64,000 nucleotides of DNA, from positions 1 through 64,000 of the forward strand of contig NZ_MPZM01000005.1 in NCBI RefSeq assembly GCF_002936955.1, given 5' to 3'. Origin of the DNA: Oceanisphaera arctica. Its GTDB lineage: Bacteria; Pseudomonadota; Gammaproteobacteria; Enterobacterales; Aeromonadaceae. The position numbers were made by a program, and so were the translations under genes. The notes under the pieces were generated by a model. That model ran no database searches and was not told the origin of the DNA. It worked only from the letters and a program-made list of their open reading frames with translations. Shown piece by piece: positions 8,266 to 17,035 of the stretch. Numbering within the stretch: the stretch's first letter is position 1; each line of letters starts with the position of its first letter.

Positions 8266-8345
8266 ACATATAACGTTTTATTAAATGGCCGGCTTTAGCC
8301 CATCCTGAGTGAACAAAGCGAGCGGCTTGAACCTCTTGTTATGTG
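8266..8345 (-). other. Candidate integron attC site
   Basis: On the minus strand, GCACATAACAAG (R'') is followed by AGGTTCAAGCCGC (L''), a short spacer, then GGCTAAAGCCGGCC (L') and AACGTTATATG (R'). Order, outer TAAC...GTTA complementarity and the TTCAAGCCG motif agree with common attC sites. The site is 80 bp long. No integron integrase gene is visible in the window, so it would be a lone or orphan site. Confidence 0.45.
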
Positions 8346-8402
8346 CTCTTAACTCGTAGCCAATGTTTTTTTATTTTACCTGCCGCTTAATCTTTCCAGC
8401 TT

Positions 8403-8546
8403 TTATAAGCTGATTGAATGAAGTAGTGAAATTAGAAGCTCGGGAAACGAGTCTGGTTGCTGAAGCAGCATCAGCAGTTCATGCCGTTGCCGGGGTTGGA
8501 GCTCAGTCAGGTGGCGTTTAAGTTGGGCAAAATCTGTACTTTTCAT
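8403..8546 (-). pseudogene. N-terminal fragment of an IS1595/ISXO2-type transposase
   Basis: A 47-codon frame reads MKSTDFAQLKRHLTELQPRQ then RHELLMLLQQ and ends soon after. It resembles the helical N-terminus that precedes the zinc ribbon in IS1595-family transposases. The zinc ribbon and DDE domain are absent, so this is a dead 5' fragment. Its other side abuts the IS4 transposase remnant. Confidence 0.5.
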
Positions 8547-8604
8547 CTCTCAGTCTCCCACGAGGTGACTGGTTCAAGTATAGCTTTCAACGATTAACTC
8601 AAAC

Positions 8605-9441
8605 ATAGCCGCCGCTTACCGTGGCTGGAGTGAAACCAAAGCAACTTATCGCCTGCTGGAGCAGGATATCAGCTGGGATACCTTGCTCCAGCCTCATTGG
8701 GACAGCACTCTGGCCCGGGCGGCAGAGCACAACACCGTACTGTGTCTGCAAGATACCACCGGGCGCAAGCTCAAGGAGGTCGTCGCGGCGGAGCCGGCAT
8801 TAGGTGAGGTACGCTTTACCTTGCCCAAGGGGAGAAAACGCCCCTCCAGGTCGGTCACCCTGAGCATCCGTGTCGCCCGGGTGGAGTTGAAACAACAGCA
8901 GTTGCCCATCACCGTGGTGATGGCAGAAGAACAGAGCGCCCCAGCGGGGGCAACGCCAGTCAGCTGGATACTGCTCAGTAACATCCAGGTAGAGACGCTA
9001 TCCGGCGCTCAGGAACTGCTCAACTGGTACCTGTGCTGTTGGGAAATTGAATTATTTTTCAAAACGTTAAAGAGTGGCTGTCGAGTAGAGTCGATGCAAC
9101 TGCGCAGCCGGGAAAAACTGGAACGGCTGCTGGTAATCAAGATGATTGTCGCTTGGCGAGTGATGTACCTGATGCGGCTCAATCGCGTGGTGCCGGAGCA
9201 CAGCTGCGAACTGGTTTTTGACCCAGAAGAATGGCGGATAATATACGCTTCGACGTTACGGAAAACGCCGCCTAAAGAGGCCCCGAGCCTAAGAACCCTG
9301 CTCCACTTGGTGGCCTCTTACGGTAGTTTTTTAGGGCGTAAGGGAGATGGAGAACCCGGGTTACAAACGCTGTGGCTGGGCCTGGAGCGTTGCCATGATA
9401 TGGTTCGTGCCATACAAGAGACAAAGGAATTGTTGGGCTGA
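8605..9441 (+). pseudogene. IS4-family (IS50-like) transposase, 5'-truncated with an internal deletion
   Basis: The frame is open from about 8605: AAAYRGWSETKATYRLLEQD corresponds to the YxWxxxKxxYRxx segment near the start of Tn5/IS50-like transposases. The DDE core is interrupted: CLQDTT, which holds the first catalytic Asp, jumps straight to GRKLKEVVAAEP, so roughly a hundred residues are missing. The C-terminal YREK-like region (WEIELFFKTLKSGCRVE) remains. The extreme N-terminus is also missing. Sequence after the stop (CTGACTTATGGGTAAAG) looks like the right end of the IS and cuts into the tnsA relic. Confidence 0.8.
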
Positions 9442-9458
9442 CTTATGGGTAAAGGGAT

Positions 9459-9683
9459 GACCTTGAAGTCTGGCGTGTAGGGCAACCTTTTACCTTCGAA
9501 ATTATAATAGAAGCCTTCAGGTTGTGCCTCAAACGAAACTATGCCGGGGGAATACTCAAGGTGGAAGCAGGTATCAAATTCAAGAGAGGATTCTACCGTC
9601 ATTACAGCGTGCATCTTGGCGCTTGCAAAACGGAAGAGGTTTTTTACTCGGGAGTGCTTCAACCGACGCCGATACATAACCAA
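9459..9683 (-). pseudogene. tnsA: tnsA-like endonuclease of a Tn7-like transposon, 3'-truncated
   Basis: The first 74 or so codons encode RRRLKHSRVKNLFRFAS, VESSLEFDTCFHLEYSP, FEAQPEGFYY and GKRLPYTPDF, the N-terminal and early catalytic part of TnsA (the E-x-D/Q-x-K nuclease). TnsA cuts the 5' transposon ends and pairs with TnsB. The reading then passes into the right end of the IS4-family remnant, so the C-terminal half is lost. The gene starts about 105 bp inside a Tn7-like terminus, the usual location of tnsA. tnsB, tnsC, tniQ and cas genes are not present in the window. Confidence 0.8.
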
Positions 9684-9788
9684 GCTACCATCTGTAGTTT
9701 TACTACTACAAAAATAGTCTATGTCAGCTTATGGGGCAATTTATGTCGGCTTTAACTGGAAATATGTCAGCTTATGGTGCAAGCGACA
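9684..9788 (-). mobile_element. Terminus of a Tn7-like transposon with TnsB-site-like repeats
   Basis: Read on the minus strand from 9788, the end begins TGTCGCTTGCACCATAAG. It then has three 21-22 bp spaced repeats whose + strand core is TATGTC(A/G)GCTT, at 9720, 9742 and 9763. This matches the layout of Tn7-like termini, and especially those of I-F3 CRISPR-associated elements (TGT end, repeated CCATAA..TGA(C/T)A sites). The end lies 17 bp beyond the 3' end of ffs, a known attachment site of such elements. Confidence 0.72.
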
Positions 9789-9804
9789 ACATCTGAAAAT
9801 TGGA

Positions 9805-9916
9805 GGTGACCGCCGCCAGCCACATCCCGGCACTCAGAGGTTCCTGCTTTGGTTGCTCCCTTCCGGGCCTGGCCAGGTAAACAAGATTCTGATGCGAGAG
9901 GACCAACGGGGTCACC
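9805..9916 (-). ncRNA. ffs: 4.5S RNA of the signal recognition particle
   Basis: The 112-nt minus-strand RNA starts GGTGACCCCGTTGG and ends GGCGGTCACC, which pair. The conserved Ffh-binding region is present: TTTACC, GGCCAGGCCCGGAAGGGAGC with the GGAA tetraloop, then AACCAAAGCAG. The 3' part GTGCCGGGATGTGGCTGGC also matches the enterobacterial RNA. With Ffh it targets nascent membrane proteins. The transposon end lies 17 bp beyond its 3' end, so the native terminator may have been displaced. Confidence 0.95.
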
Positions 9917-9930
9917 ATCGAAGAAAGGCC

Positions 9931-9958
9931 AGTTTAGCAAAGATCTGTTTGATTGCAA
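9931..9958 (-). promoter_or_regulatory. Predicted promoter of ffs
   Basis: On the minus strand TTGCAA and TAAACT are 16 bp apart, and TAAACT lies about 14 bases before the mature RNA start. This is pattern-based only. Confidence 0.45.
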
Positions 9959-10068
9959 TAAGCCACTGACTGTTTGCGGATTTATTGCTCAATCAGGAAG
10001 ATCGTGAGGGGGAAACGGTGCCCGCTTGTTTACATCTCCCCCCTCACACCTTTCCCTTCACTGTTCAA

Positions 10069-11838
10069 TTAAAACGGGAACATAAGCGGCACCAGGGTGA
10101 TCACCCCCGCCGAATACAGCAGGCTGATCGGCAGCCCCGCCTTCAGGTAATCCACCATGCGATAACGCCCGGGCGAATAGACCATCAGGTGGGTCTGGTA
10201 GCCGAACGGGATGATAAAGCAGGCACTGGCGCCAAAGGCCACCGCCATGATAAAGGGCATGGGGTCGGCACCAAAGGCACTGGCGGTAGATAAACCGATG
10301 GGAAACACCAGGGCGGCAGCGGCGTTGTTGGTCACCACTTCGGTGAGGATCAGCGTAATCAGGAATACCCCGATAAAGGCACCGTACACCCCATAACCGC
10401 TACAGATGCTGCGCACCGCGTCGGCCACCAGTTGTGCCCCGCCCGAGCTTTCCAGCGCCTTGGCCACGGTAAGCGCCGAGCCGATGATCAGCCACAACTC
10501 GAACGGAAAGCGTCGGCGCAGCTCGCTGATGGTCAGAATGCGGGTCAGCAGCAGCGCCGCCAGCAATACCAGCAGGCCGTTCAACAGCGGCACCAGCCCG
10601 GCCGCCGCCAGGGCAATGACCACGCCAAAGCCGCAAAAGGCCAGCAGGCTCTGGTTTTTGCGCAGCTTGGGTCGCTGCAGGGTGCCGCTCAACACGTGAA
10701 AGTTGCTGTCGATGTTGCGCTGATCGGTAAAGTCGGGGCCCACCGCCAGCAAAAGGCTGTCGCCTACCCGCAGCGGAATCTGCCCCAGCTGGCCGGTCAG
10801 CCGGCGCCGGCCGCGGCGAATGCCCACCACACCGGCGTTGAACAGGGTGCGAAAGTCCACTTCGCGCAGGGTGCGTTTGGGCAGTTCCGACTCGTTGGCG
10901 ATCACCACTTCCACCAGGTTGGAGGCCAGCAGCCGATCCGCACCGTGGCCGAACAGCTGCAAACCGGGAAAGCGCTGCAACGCCTGCACCTTTTCCACTT
11001 CACCGGTAAAGACCAGCACATCACCCTGCTGCAAGACTTCGTCTGGCGACACCGGGCTTAGCAGCCGTTCATGACGCATTATTTCCAGCAGGAAGAGTCC
11101 GTCCAGACTGCGTAGCTGGTTGGCTTCTATGCTGTTGCCGATCAGCGGCGAGTCGGCCATGACCTGAGCTTCCAGAAAGTAGGACTGGGGTGTTTCCTGA
11201 TCGAGCATCTGGTTTTGCGGCAACAACCGGGCACTGAACAGCAGCCCCAGTATGCACAGCAAGGCCACCGGCAAGCCGACCATGGTGAACTGAAACATGC
11301 CCAGCGGCGGCAAGCCGGCGTTGATGACGAAGGAGTTCACCACCAGGTTGGTTGAGGTGCCCACCAGGGTGGTAACGCCGCCCAGAATAGAGGCGTAAGA
11401 CAGCGGGATCAGTAGTCGAGAAGCCGGAATGTAACGCTGCCGTGAAATCACCCCCAGCAAAGAGCCCACCACGGCGGTGTTGTTGAGAAAGGCGGAAAGA
11501 AAGGCGGTCACGCCCATCAGCCGCAGGCTCGCCATCGACTCGCGCCCCTTGAGCAGGGTGTCCGATAGCCGGTCGAGCAGGGGCGAACGCTCCAGCGCCA
11601 GCGACACCAGCATCAGCACCAACAGGGTGATCAATGCCGGGTTGGAAAAGCTGGTCAGCAGCGCCTGTTGTTCTGTTACGCCCAGCAGCACATAGCCCAC
11701 CGCCCAGCCGGTAAACAACACCGCCGGTGACACTCGCCCCTGGATCAGCAGCGCCAGTAAGGCGCCAATTGATGCTAATACCAAATATGCCGACATATAT
11801 AACCACTCGCTCTTTAGCAGGGCTATCATTGTAACCAT
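10069..11838 (-). CDS. SLC13-family permease with two RCK_C domains, probable sulfate transporter
   Basis: The 589-residue inner-membrane protein has two membrane bundles. The first has the motif AFLNNTAVV and a VGTSTNLVVNS signature typical of ArsB/SLC13 permeases. The second has EVVTNNAAAALVFPI. Two TrkA-C-like regulatory domains lie between them (about 215-300 and 310-395). It is divergent from cysD-cysNC, so uptake of sulfate or another sulfur oxyanion is the likely role. M15 (position 11796) is a plausible alternative start, because the first membrane segment begins there and neither start has a strong ribosome-binding site. Confidence 0.82.
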   Translation of the reverse strand: MVTMIALLKSEWLYMSAYLVLASIGALLALLIQGRVSPAVLFTGWAVGYVLLGVTEQQALLTSFSNPALITLLVLMLVSLALERSPLLDRLSDTLLKGRESMASLRLMGVTAFLSAFLNNTAVVGSLLGVISRQRYIPASRLLIPLSYASILGGVTTLVGTSTNLVVNSFVINAGLPPLGMFQFTMVGLPVALLCILGLLFSARLLPQNQMLDQETPQSYFLEAQVMADSPLIGNSIEANQLRSLDGLFLLEIMRHERLLSPVSPDEVLQQGDVLVFTGEVEKVQALQRFPGLQLFGHGADRLLASNLVEVVIANESELPKRTLREVDFRTLFNAGVVGIRRGRRRLTGQLGQIPLRVGDSLLLAVGPDFTDQRNIDSNFHVLSGTLQRPKLRKNQSLLAFCGFGVVIALAAAGLVPLLNGLLVLLAALLLTRILTISELRRRFPFELWLIIGSALTVAKALESSGGAQLVADAVRSICSGYGVYGAFIGVFLITLILTEVVTNNAAAALVFPIGLSTASAFGADPMPFIMAVAFGASACFIIPFGYQTHLMVYSPGRYRMVDYLKAGLPISLLYSAGVITLVPLMFPF

Positions 11839-11917
11839 ATATCAAATAGACTGGATACATAGATCATCTATAACATTTGGTTATTAGTATAATCCATAAT
11901 TGAGAGCGGTATCACAT

Positions 11918-12817
11918 ATGAATCTGACGCATCTGCAACGGCTGGAAGCCGAAAGTATCCACATCATGCGGGAAGTAGTGGCAGAGGCCGACAACCCGGT
12001 CATGCTCTATTCCATCGGTAAAGACAGCGCCGTGATGTTGCATCTGGCCATGAAAGCCTTTTACCCTTCCCTTCCGCCCTTTCCGCTGCTGCATGTGGAT
12101 ACCCGCTGGAAGTTTCGCGAAATGTACGAATTCCGCGATCAGATGGTAGAAAAGCTGGGCATGGACTTGCTGGTGCACGTCAACCCCGAGGCTGTAGAGA
12201 AGGACATCAACCCCTTCACCCACGGCTCGGCTGTGCATACCGACATTACCAAGACCGAGGGCCTGAAGCAGGCTCTGGACCAGTACGGCTTTGATGCCGC
12301 CTTTGGTGGTGCCCGCCGGGATGAAGAAAAATCCCGCGCCAAGGAGCGTATTTTCTCGTTCCGTACCGCTCAGCACCGCTGGGACCCCAAGAACCAGCGC
12401 CCGGAGCTGTGGAAGCTGTATAACGCCCGCAAGCAAAAGGGCGAGTCGATTCGGGTGTTCCCGCTGTCCAACTGGACCGAGCTGGATATCTGGCAGTATA
12501 TCCACCTGGAAAACATTCCCATCGTGCCGCTGTATTACGCAGCCAAGCGCCCGGTGGTGGAACGCGACGGTGCCCTGATCATGGTGGATGACGAGCGCAT
12601 GCCGCTGAAAGAGGGAGAAGTGCCGATGATGAAGAACGTGCGCTTCCGTACCCTGGGTTGTTATCCGCTGACCGGTGCCGTGGAGTCGGAGGCCGACACC
12701 CTGCCCGCCATCATTCAGGAAATGCTGCTCACCAAAACGTCTGAACGTCAGGGCCGCATGATCGACCACGACTCCGCCGCATCCATGGAAAAGAAAAAAC
12801 AAGAGGGCTACTTCTAA
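11918..12817 (+). CDS. cysD: Sulfate adenylyltransferase subunit 2
   Basis: CysD is the catalytic small subunit of ATP sulfurylase, forming adenosine phosphosulfate from ATP and sulfate with GTP hydrolysis by CysN. The 299-residue protein has the PP-loop motif ([11 protein letters not shown]), [16 protein letters not shown], the [11 protein letters not shown] segment and the C-terminal [11 protein letters not shown]. The ATG at 11918 matches the family start; an upstream in-frame TTG at 11900 is unlikely. The stop and the cysNC start overlap (TAATG), so expression is coupled. Confidence 0.96.
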   Translation: MNLTHLQRLEAESIHIMREVVAEADNPVMLYSIGKDSAVMLHLAMKAFYPSLPPFPLLHVDTRWKFREMYEFRDQMVEKLGMDLLVHVNPEAVEKDINPFTHGSAVHTDITKTEGLKQALDQYGFDAAFGGARRDEEKSRAKERIFSFRTAQHRWDPKNQRPELWKLYNARKQKGESIRVFPLSNWTELDIWQYIHLENIPIVPLYYAAKRPVVERDGALIMVDDERMPLKEGEVPMMKNVRFRTLGCYPLTGAVESEADTLPAIIQEMLLTKTSERQGRMIDHDSAASMEKKKQEGYF

Positions 12818-14739
12818 TGGCGCACGTATCCGACCTCATCTCCTCCGATATCGAGCAATATCTGCAGGCCCACGAGCACAAGAGTCTGCTGCGTTTCATT
12901 ACCTGTGGCAGCGTGGACGACGGCAAAAGCACCCTGATCGGGCGTCTGTTGTTCGAGTCCAAGATGCTGTTTGAAGATCAGCTGGCCGCCATGGAGGCCG
13001 ACTCCAAGAAGTGGGGCACCCAGGGCGACGATATCGACTTTGCCCTGCTGGTCGACGGCCTCGCCGCCGAGCGCGAGCAGGGCATTACCATCGACGTGGC
13101 CTATCGCTTTTTCTCTACCGACAAGCGCAAGTTCATCGTGGCCGACACCCCGGGGCACGAGCAGTACACCCGCAACATGGTCACCGGTGCCTCTACCGCC
13201 GACGCCGCCATTCTGATGGTCGATGCCCGTAAAGGCATCCTCACCCAGACCCGCCGTCACAGCTACCTGATGTCGCTGCTGGGCATTCGCCAGATTGTGG
13301 TGGCCATCAACAAGATGGATCTGGTCGAGTATTCCGAGCAGCGTTTTAACGACATCGTCGAAGAATACGGCCAGTTTGCCGAACAGCTGGGCCTGACCAA
13401 CATCACCTACATTCCGATGTCGGCGTTCAAGGGCGACAACATCGTTGAGCCCAGCCCCAGAATGACCTGGTACCAGACGGATAAGTACAAGGGCACCACC
13501 CTGATGGGCTTTCTGGAAACCGTGGAAGTGGACGACACCCGCATGCAGCGCGCGCCCTTCCGTCTGCCGGTACAGTGGGTCAACCGCCCCAATCTGGACT
13601 TCCGTGGCTTCTCCGGCTCGATCACCAGCGGCATGATCAAGCCCGGTGACCGCATTCGGGTTCAGCCCTCGGGCAAGGAAAGCTCGGTCGATCGCATCGT
13701 CACCTATAGCGGCGATCTGGAGCAGGCGGTAGCCGGCCAGTCGGTCACCCTGACCCTGAAAGATGAAATCGATATCTCGCGTGGTGATGTGATCTCCATC
13801 GCCGACGCGGCGGCCGAAACCGCCGATCAGTTTGAAAGCACTCTGGTGTGGATGCACGACGACGCCCTGCTACCCGGTCGCCCCTATCTGTTGAAGATTG
13901 GCACCCAGACCGTGACCGCCAGCGTCACCGACATCAAGTATCAGGTGAACGTCAACACCCTGGAGCACACCGCCGCCAAGCAGCTGGAGCTGAACGGCAT
14001 CGGCGTCTGTAACCTGAGTCTGGACCGCGCCATCGCCTTCGATGACTACCAGACCAATAAAGACACCGGCGGCTTTATTCTGATCGACCGCCTGAGCAAC
14101 ACCACGGTGGCGGCCGGCATGCTGCACTTTGCCCTGCGCCGCAGCCAGAACATTCACTACCAGCATGTGGACGTGAACAAGGACGCCCGCGCCCAGGCCA
14201 AGAGCCAGAAGCCTAGCGTGCTGTGGTTTACCGGCCTGTCCGGTGCCGGCAAGTCGACCATCGCCAACCTGGTGGAGAAAAAGCTGCACGCCCAGGGCCG
14301 CCACACCTACCTGCTGGACGGCGACAACGTACGCCACGGTCTGAACAAGGATCTGGGCTTTACCGATGCCGACCGGGTAGAGAACATCCGCCGGGTGGCG
14401 GAAGTGTCGAAGCTGATGGTAGATGCGGGACTTATCGTGCTGACCGCCTTTATCTCTCCGTTCCGTGCCGAGCGCCGCATGGCCCGCGAGCAGCTGGAGG
14501 ACGGCGAGTTCATCGAGGTGTTTGTGGATACCCCGCTGAACGTGGCCGAAGAGCGTGACGTGAAGGGGCTGTACAAGAAGGCCCGAAGCGGCGAGCTGAA
14601 AAACTTCACCGGCATCGACTCGGCCTACGAGCAGCCGGAAGCGGCGGAAATCCACCTGGATACCACCCGCCTCAGCGCCGAGGAAGCGGCCGACCAGGTC
14701 ATAGACGCACTGCGCCAGCGCGGCATTATCACCGCCTGA
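12817..14739 (+). CDS. cysNC: Fused sulfate adenylyltransferase subunit 1 / adenylylsulfate kinase
   Basis: The 640-residue protein joins CysN (about 1-455) to CysC (about 460-640). The CysN part is an EF-Tu-like GTPase with [22 protein letters not shown] and NKMDLV. The CysC part has its own P-loop (GLSGAGKST), [15 protein letters not shown] and [10 protein letters not shown], and makes PAPS from APS. Together with CysD it carries out both steps of sulfate activation. Fusion occurs in many bacteria, while E. coli has separate genes. A strong terminator follows. Confidence 0.95.
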   Translation: MAHVSDLISSDIEQYLQAHEHKSLLRFITCGSVDDGKSTLIGRLLFESKMLFEDQLAAMEADSKKWGTQGDDIDFALLVDGLAAEREQGITIDVAYRFFSTDKRKFIVADTPGHEQYTRNMVTGASTADAAILMVDARKGILTQTRRHSYLMSLLGIRQIVVAINKMDLVEYSEQRFNDIVEEYGQFAEQLGLTNITYIPMSAFKGDNIVEPSPRMTWYQTDKYKGTTLMGFLETVEVDDTRMQRAPFRLPVQWVNRPNLDFRGFSGSITSGMIKPGDRIRVQPSGKESSVDRIVTYSGDLEQAVAGQSVTLTLKDEIDISRGDVISIADAAAETADQFESTLVWMHDDALLPGRPYLLKIGTQTVTASVTDIKYQVNVNTLEHTAAKQLELNGIGVCNLSLDRAIAFDDYQTNKDTGGFILIDRLSNTTVAAGMLHFALRRSQNIHYQHVDVNKDARAQAKSQKPSVLWFTGLSGAGKSTIANLVEKKLHAQGRHTYLLDGDNVRHGLNKDLGFTDADRVENIRRVAEVSKLMVDAGLIVLTAFISPFRAERRMAREQLEDGEFIEVFVDTPLNVAEERDVKGLYKKARSGELKNFTGIDSAYEQPEAAEIHLDTTRLSAEEAADQVIDALRQRGIITA

Positions 14740-14756
14740 ACGCCCAGCGTTTAACC

Positions 14757-14790
14757 GTAAGAAAAAAGGAGCCGAAAGGCTCCTTTTGTA
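14757..14790 (+). terminator. Rho-independent terminator of cysD-cysNC
   Basis: AAAGGAGCC, GAAA loop, GGCTCCTTTTG; the stem is perfect and followed by T residues. Confidence 0.85.
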
Positions 14791-14798
14791 CGCCTACA

Positions 14799-14925
14799 GT
14801 AACCCCTCCCCAACCCTCCCGAGGCTTCTATCGTCATTCCCGCGCAGGCGGGAATCCAGTGTTCTATCCCTATGCCATGGATCTCCGCCTTCGCGGAGAT
14901 GACGGCAATAAACCACGGCGCCATG
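14799..14925. repeat. Dispersed GC-rich repeat plus palindromic repeats
   Basis: This stretch has no gene. It starts with GTAACCCCTCCCCAACCCTC, which recurs near 39665 and inverted near 19833-19855. Next come GTCATTCCCGCGCAGGCGGG and GATCTCCGCCTTCGCGGAGA, both short palindromic units of the type scattered between proteobacterial genes. Confidence 0.6.
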
Positions 14926-14935
14926 CCTGTGACGC

Positions 14936-14963
14936 AAAAAGGCCGGATTGCTCCGGCCTTTGG
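14936..14963 (-). terminator. Terminator after yfcL
   Basis: Minus strand: AAAGGCCGGAGCAATCCGGC followed by CTTTTTG, a perfect stem with a T-run, 26 bases past the yfcL stop. Confidence 0.8.
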
Positions 14964-14988
14964 TATAGGGTGTTTTACAGCGCCGCGC

Positions 14989-15285
14989 TTATTCGGCGGT
15001 CGCGACCGTCTGTTCTATCTTGCTGACCAGGTCCGCCCAGAATGACTGCACCAGTTTCTGATCATCATCGTTCAGCTCACCGCTCAAAATGGCCTGGTTG
15101 AGGCTGGTGTTGACCCGGGCTTTTACGTCCCGTATGTGGTTTCGGCCGGCTATTTCGCTCTGGGCGACCGACAGGGTGATGTGTCCGCGCAGGTAACCAC
15201 CGGCAAACAGCTGGTCGTCTGTGGCGGTTGCTATGTTGCCGTCGATTTCTGCCAGCAGCAGCCGTTCAAATTCAAAAATATTCAT
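14989..15285 (-). CDS. yfcL: YfcL family protein
   Basis: The 98-residue soluble protein matches YfcL, with DDQLFAGGYLRGHITLSVA and a helical C-terminal half ending DLVSKIEQ. Its role is unknown. It starts directly after the stop of the ATP-NAD kinase homologue with no intervening base. Enteric relatives also place yfcL in the aroC-epmC block. A terminator follows, so it is the last gene of this transcript. Confidence 0.85.
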   Translation of the reverse strand: MNIFEFERLLLAEIDGNIATATDDQLFAGGYLRGHITLSVAQSEIAGRNHIRDVKARVNTSLNQAILSGELNDDDQKLVQSFWADLVSKIEQTVATAE

Positions 15286-16419
15286 TTATTGCGCCTCGTC
15301 TTCCGGGTTTGCCACCCGCACCAGAACTTCATCATGATAGCCAGTGATCACGCGTATCAGGCCGCCAAGCGCTCGGTCCAGTTCGAAATCATTGGTGTCC
15401 ACTCGCAACGGGCGGCCTTGCAGCGAATTAAGCTTGGTCTTGGTCGCCAGTAGCCAGATATTGTCGCGCCCCACGGCCTTGATCACCTCGGGGCTCAGCT
15501 GTTGATTGCCACGGCCAAAAATATGGCCCTGGCCCCCTATCAGGGTGATCACCAGCTTGCATTTCTTGTCCCTGATTTGTTGATACAGGCCTCTGGCGTC
15601 CAGATCCGAAGCCACCAGGCGCTTCTGGTAAACCAGATCCACGCCCAGCAAGGTATTCTCGAGCCCCAACCGTTCCATCACCGCTGCCACTGTGCCGCCG
15701 GAGCCCATGATGAAATGGCAGTCGTCGTGTTCTTCCATCCGCTCTATGATGTCGTCGGCGATGTCGGTCAGCACCAATTCGTCGGACTCCACGCCGGATA
15801 CCTTGACCGCCTGCACGTAGCTCAGGTCACCCGGTATCAGCATTTCGCCGTAACGGCGGGCATGCACCCGGCCTTCGCGAAAGGCGGCTTCGTCGATGTC
15901 CATCACGTCCGCTGCCAGCAGGCTGACCGGCTCGCCACGCACCAGCATGGCCAACAGGCGGCCGGTGCCGGCGGGCGTGACACCATAGACGCCGGAGTGA
16001 ATTTTCACCCCGGCGGGAATGCCCAATACACAGAGGCCTTCGGGTGCGGCGGCGCACACATCCCGTGCGGTGCCGTCGCCGCCGGCGAACAGCAACAAGT
16101 CTATGCCTTGCTCCACCAGCGAGGTCACCGCGTTGCGGGTGTCGTTGGCCGTGGTGGGGCTGGCGGGCTGATAACAAACTTCGACGGGCAGGTCCAACTG
16201 GCGACAGACGGTTTCACCCATGTCACCGGCTACGGTGAAGAGCATGAATCTGTCTTTGAGGGCCCTCAGTTCGGCCAGCGCCAGCTGGGTGCGCTTCAGC
16301 GCCCGGGGTTCGGCCCCCAGCGCCAGCGCCTGTTCGGCCATGCCGTCGCTGCCCTTGAGCGCCACACTGCCGCCCAGCCCCGCCAGGGGATTGATAATCA
16401 AGCCAATCTTAAACATCAC
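15286..16419 (-). CDS. ATP-NAD kinase family protein (COG3199 type)
   Basis: The 377-residue protein has the diacylglycerol/NAD kinase signature GGDGTARDV around residues 114-122, an early NPLAGLGG, a conserved GSGGTVAAVMERLGL and GGQGHIFGRGNQQ. It is distinct from the housekeeping NadK. COG3199 members are predicted cytosolic small-molecule kinases of unclear substrate. It lies between epmC and yfcL in the aroC direction and abuts yfcL. The second Met (16416) is an equally good start. Confidence 0.82.
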   Translation of the reverse strand: MMFKIGLIINPLAGLGGSVALKGSDGMAEQALALGAEPRALKRTQLALAELRALKDRFMLFTVAGDMGETVCRQLDLPVEVCYQPASPTTANDTRNAVTSLVEQGIDLLLFAGGDGTARDVCAAAPEGLCVLGIPAGVKIHSGVYGVTPAGTGRLLAMLVRGEPVSLLAADVMDIDEAAFREGRVHARRYGEMLIPGDLSYVQAVKVSGVESDELVLTDIADDIIERMEEHDDCHFIMGSGGTVAAVMERLGLENTLLGVDLVYQKRLVASDLDARGLYQQIRDKKCKLVITLIGGQGHIFGRGNQQLSPEVIKAVGRDNIWLLATKTKLNSLQGRPLRVDTNDFELDRALGGLIRVITGYHDEVLVRVANPEDEAQ

Positions 16420-16431
16420 TGCCCTCTTGTA

Positions 16432-16956
16432 TTAGCTAAAGTCGGCCGCCGTGAGTACCGGGCGCCGGTAATGACGTCGCAATGCCGCCATCAGCGTCTG
16501 GGCTCGGGGCGGAAAGCCCTGCTCCAGATAACAGAGCGCCTGTTCCCGTACCTTCGCCTTGAAGGCGTGCCTGTCCGGCTCCACGCTGCCGTTGAGGTTG
16601 TCGCAGCTCACGTTGAAGTGAAAACCACAACACAACGACAACGCCCATTCGATGGCCTGGGGTTTGATCTCCACGCCTTCAAACTGCTGCTGCTGTTCGC
16701 CATCACGACCGTCCGGGCAATACCAGTAGCCATAGTCCACCTGGGTGCGCCGGGCCTCGCCCGCCAGCAGCCAGTGGGCCACCTCGTGCAGGGCGCTGGC
16801 AAAAAAACCATGCGCAAACACAATACGATGATGATCCACCTCGGCGTCTGCCGGCAGATAGATGGGTTCGTCATCACCCCGCTCGAGGCGGGTATTGTAC
16901 GTGGCTGCAAAGCAGTGGTTAAACAGGGAAATCAGATCCCGGTAGCAAAATGACAT
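16432..16956 (-). CDS. epmC: Elongation factor P hydroxylase
   Basis: EpmC hydroxylates the lysyl-modified Lys34 of EF-P. The 174-residue protein has the YfcM signature: FNHCF, FAHGFFASALHEVAHWLLAG with a metal-binding HEVAH, and YGYWYCPDGRD. The start codon follows directly on the T-run of the aroC terminator hairpin. The only Shine-Dalgarno-like sequence (GAGGG) lies inside that hairpin, about 10 bases upstream, so translation may depend on the hairpin not forming. Confidence 0.93.
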   Translation of the reverse strand: MSFCYRDLISLFNHCFAATYNTRLERGDDEPIYLPADAEVDHHRIVFAHGFFASALHEVAHWLLAGEARRTQVDYGYWYCPDGRDGEQQQQFEGVEIKPQAIEWALSLCCGFHFNVSCDNLNGSVEPDRHAFKAKVREQALCYLEQGFPPRAQTLMAALRRHYRRPVLTAADFS

Positions 16957-16989
16957 AAAAAAGCGGCCCTCGATTCAGGGCCGCCATTT
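16957..16989 (-). terminator. Hairpin-T terminator between aroC and epmC, possible attenuator
   Basis: Minus strand: GCGGCCCT, GAATCG loop, AGGGCCGC, then six T that run straight into the epmC ATG. The 3' arm contains the only ribosome-binding-like sequence of epmC. Confidence 0.8.
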
Positions 16990-17035
16990 TACCCGGCTAC
17001 GGGGGGTAAACAAGGGGGAAAATTAACCCTGCCTG

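Noticed and set aside
15502-16953. Long open frame on the + strand
   Set aside because: It is the antisense shadow of the ATP-NAD kinase and epmC genes and has no recognisable domain.
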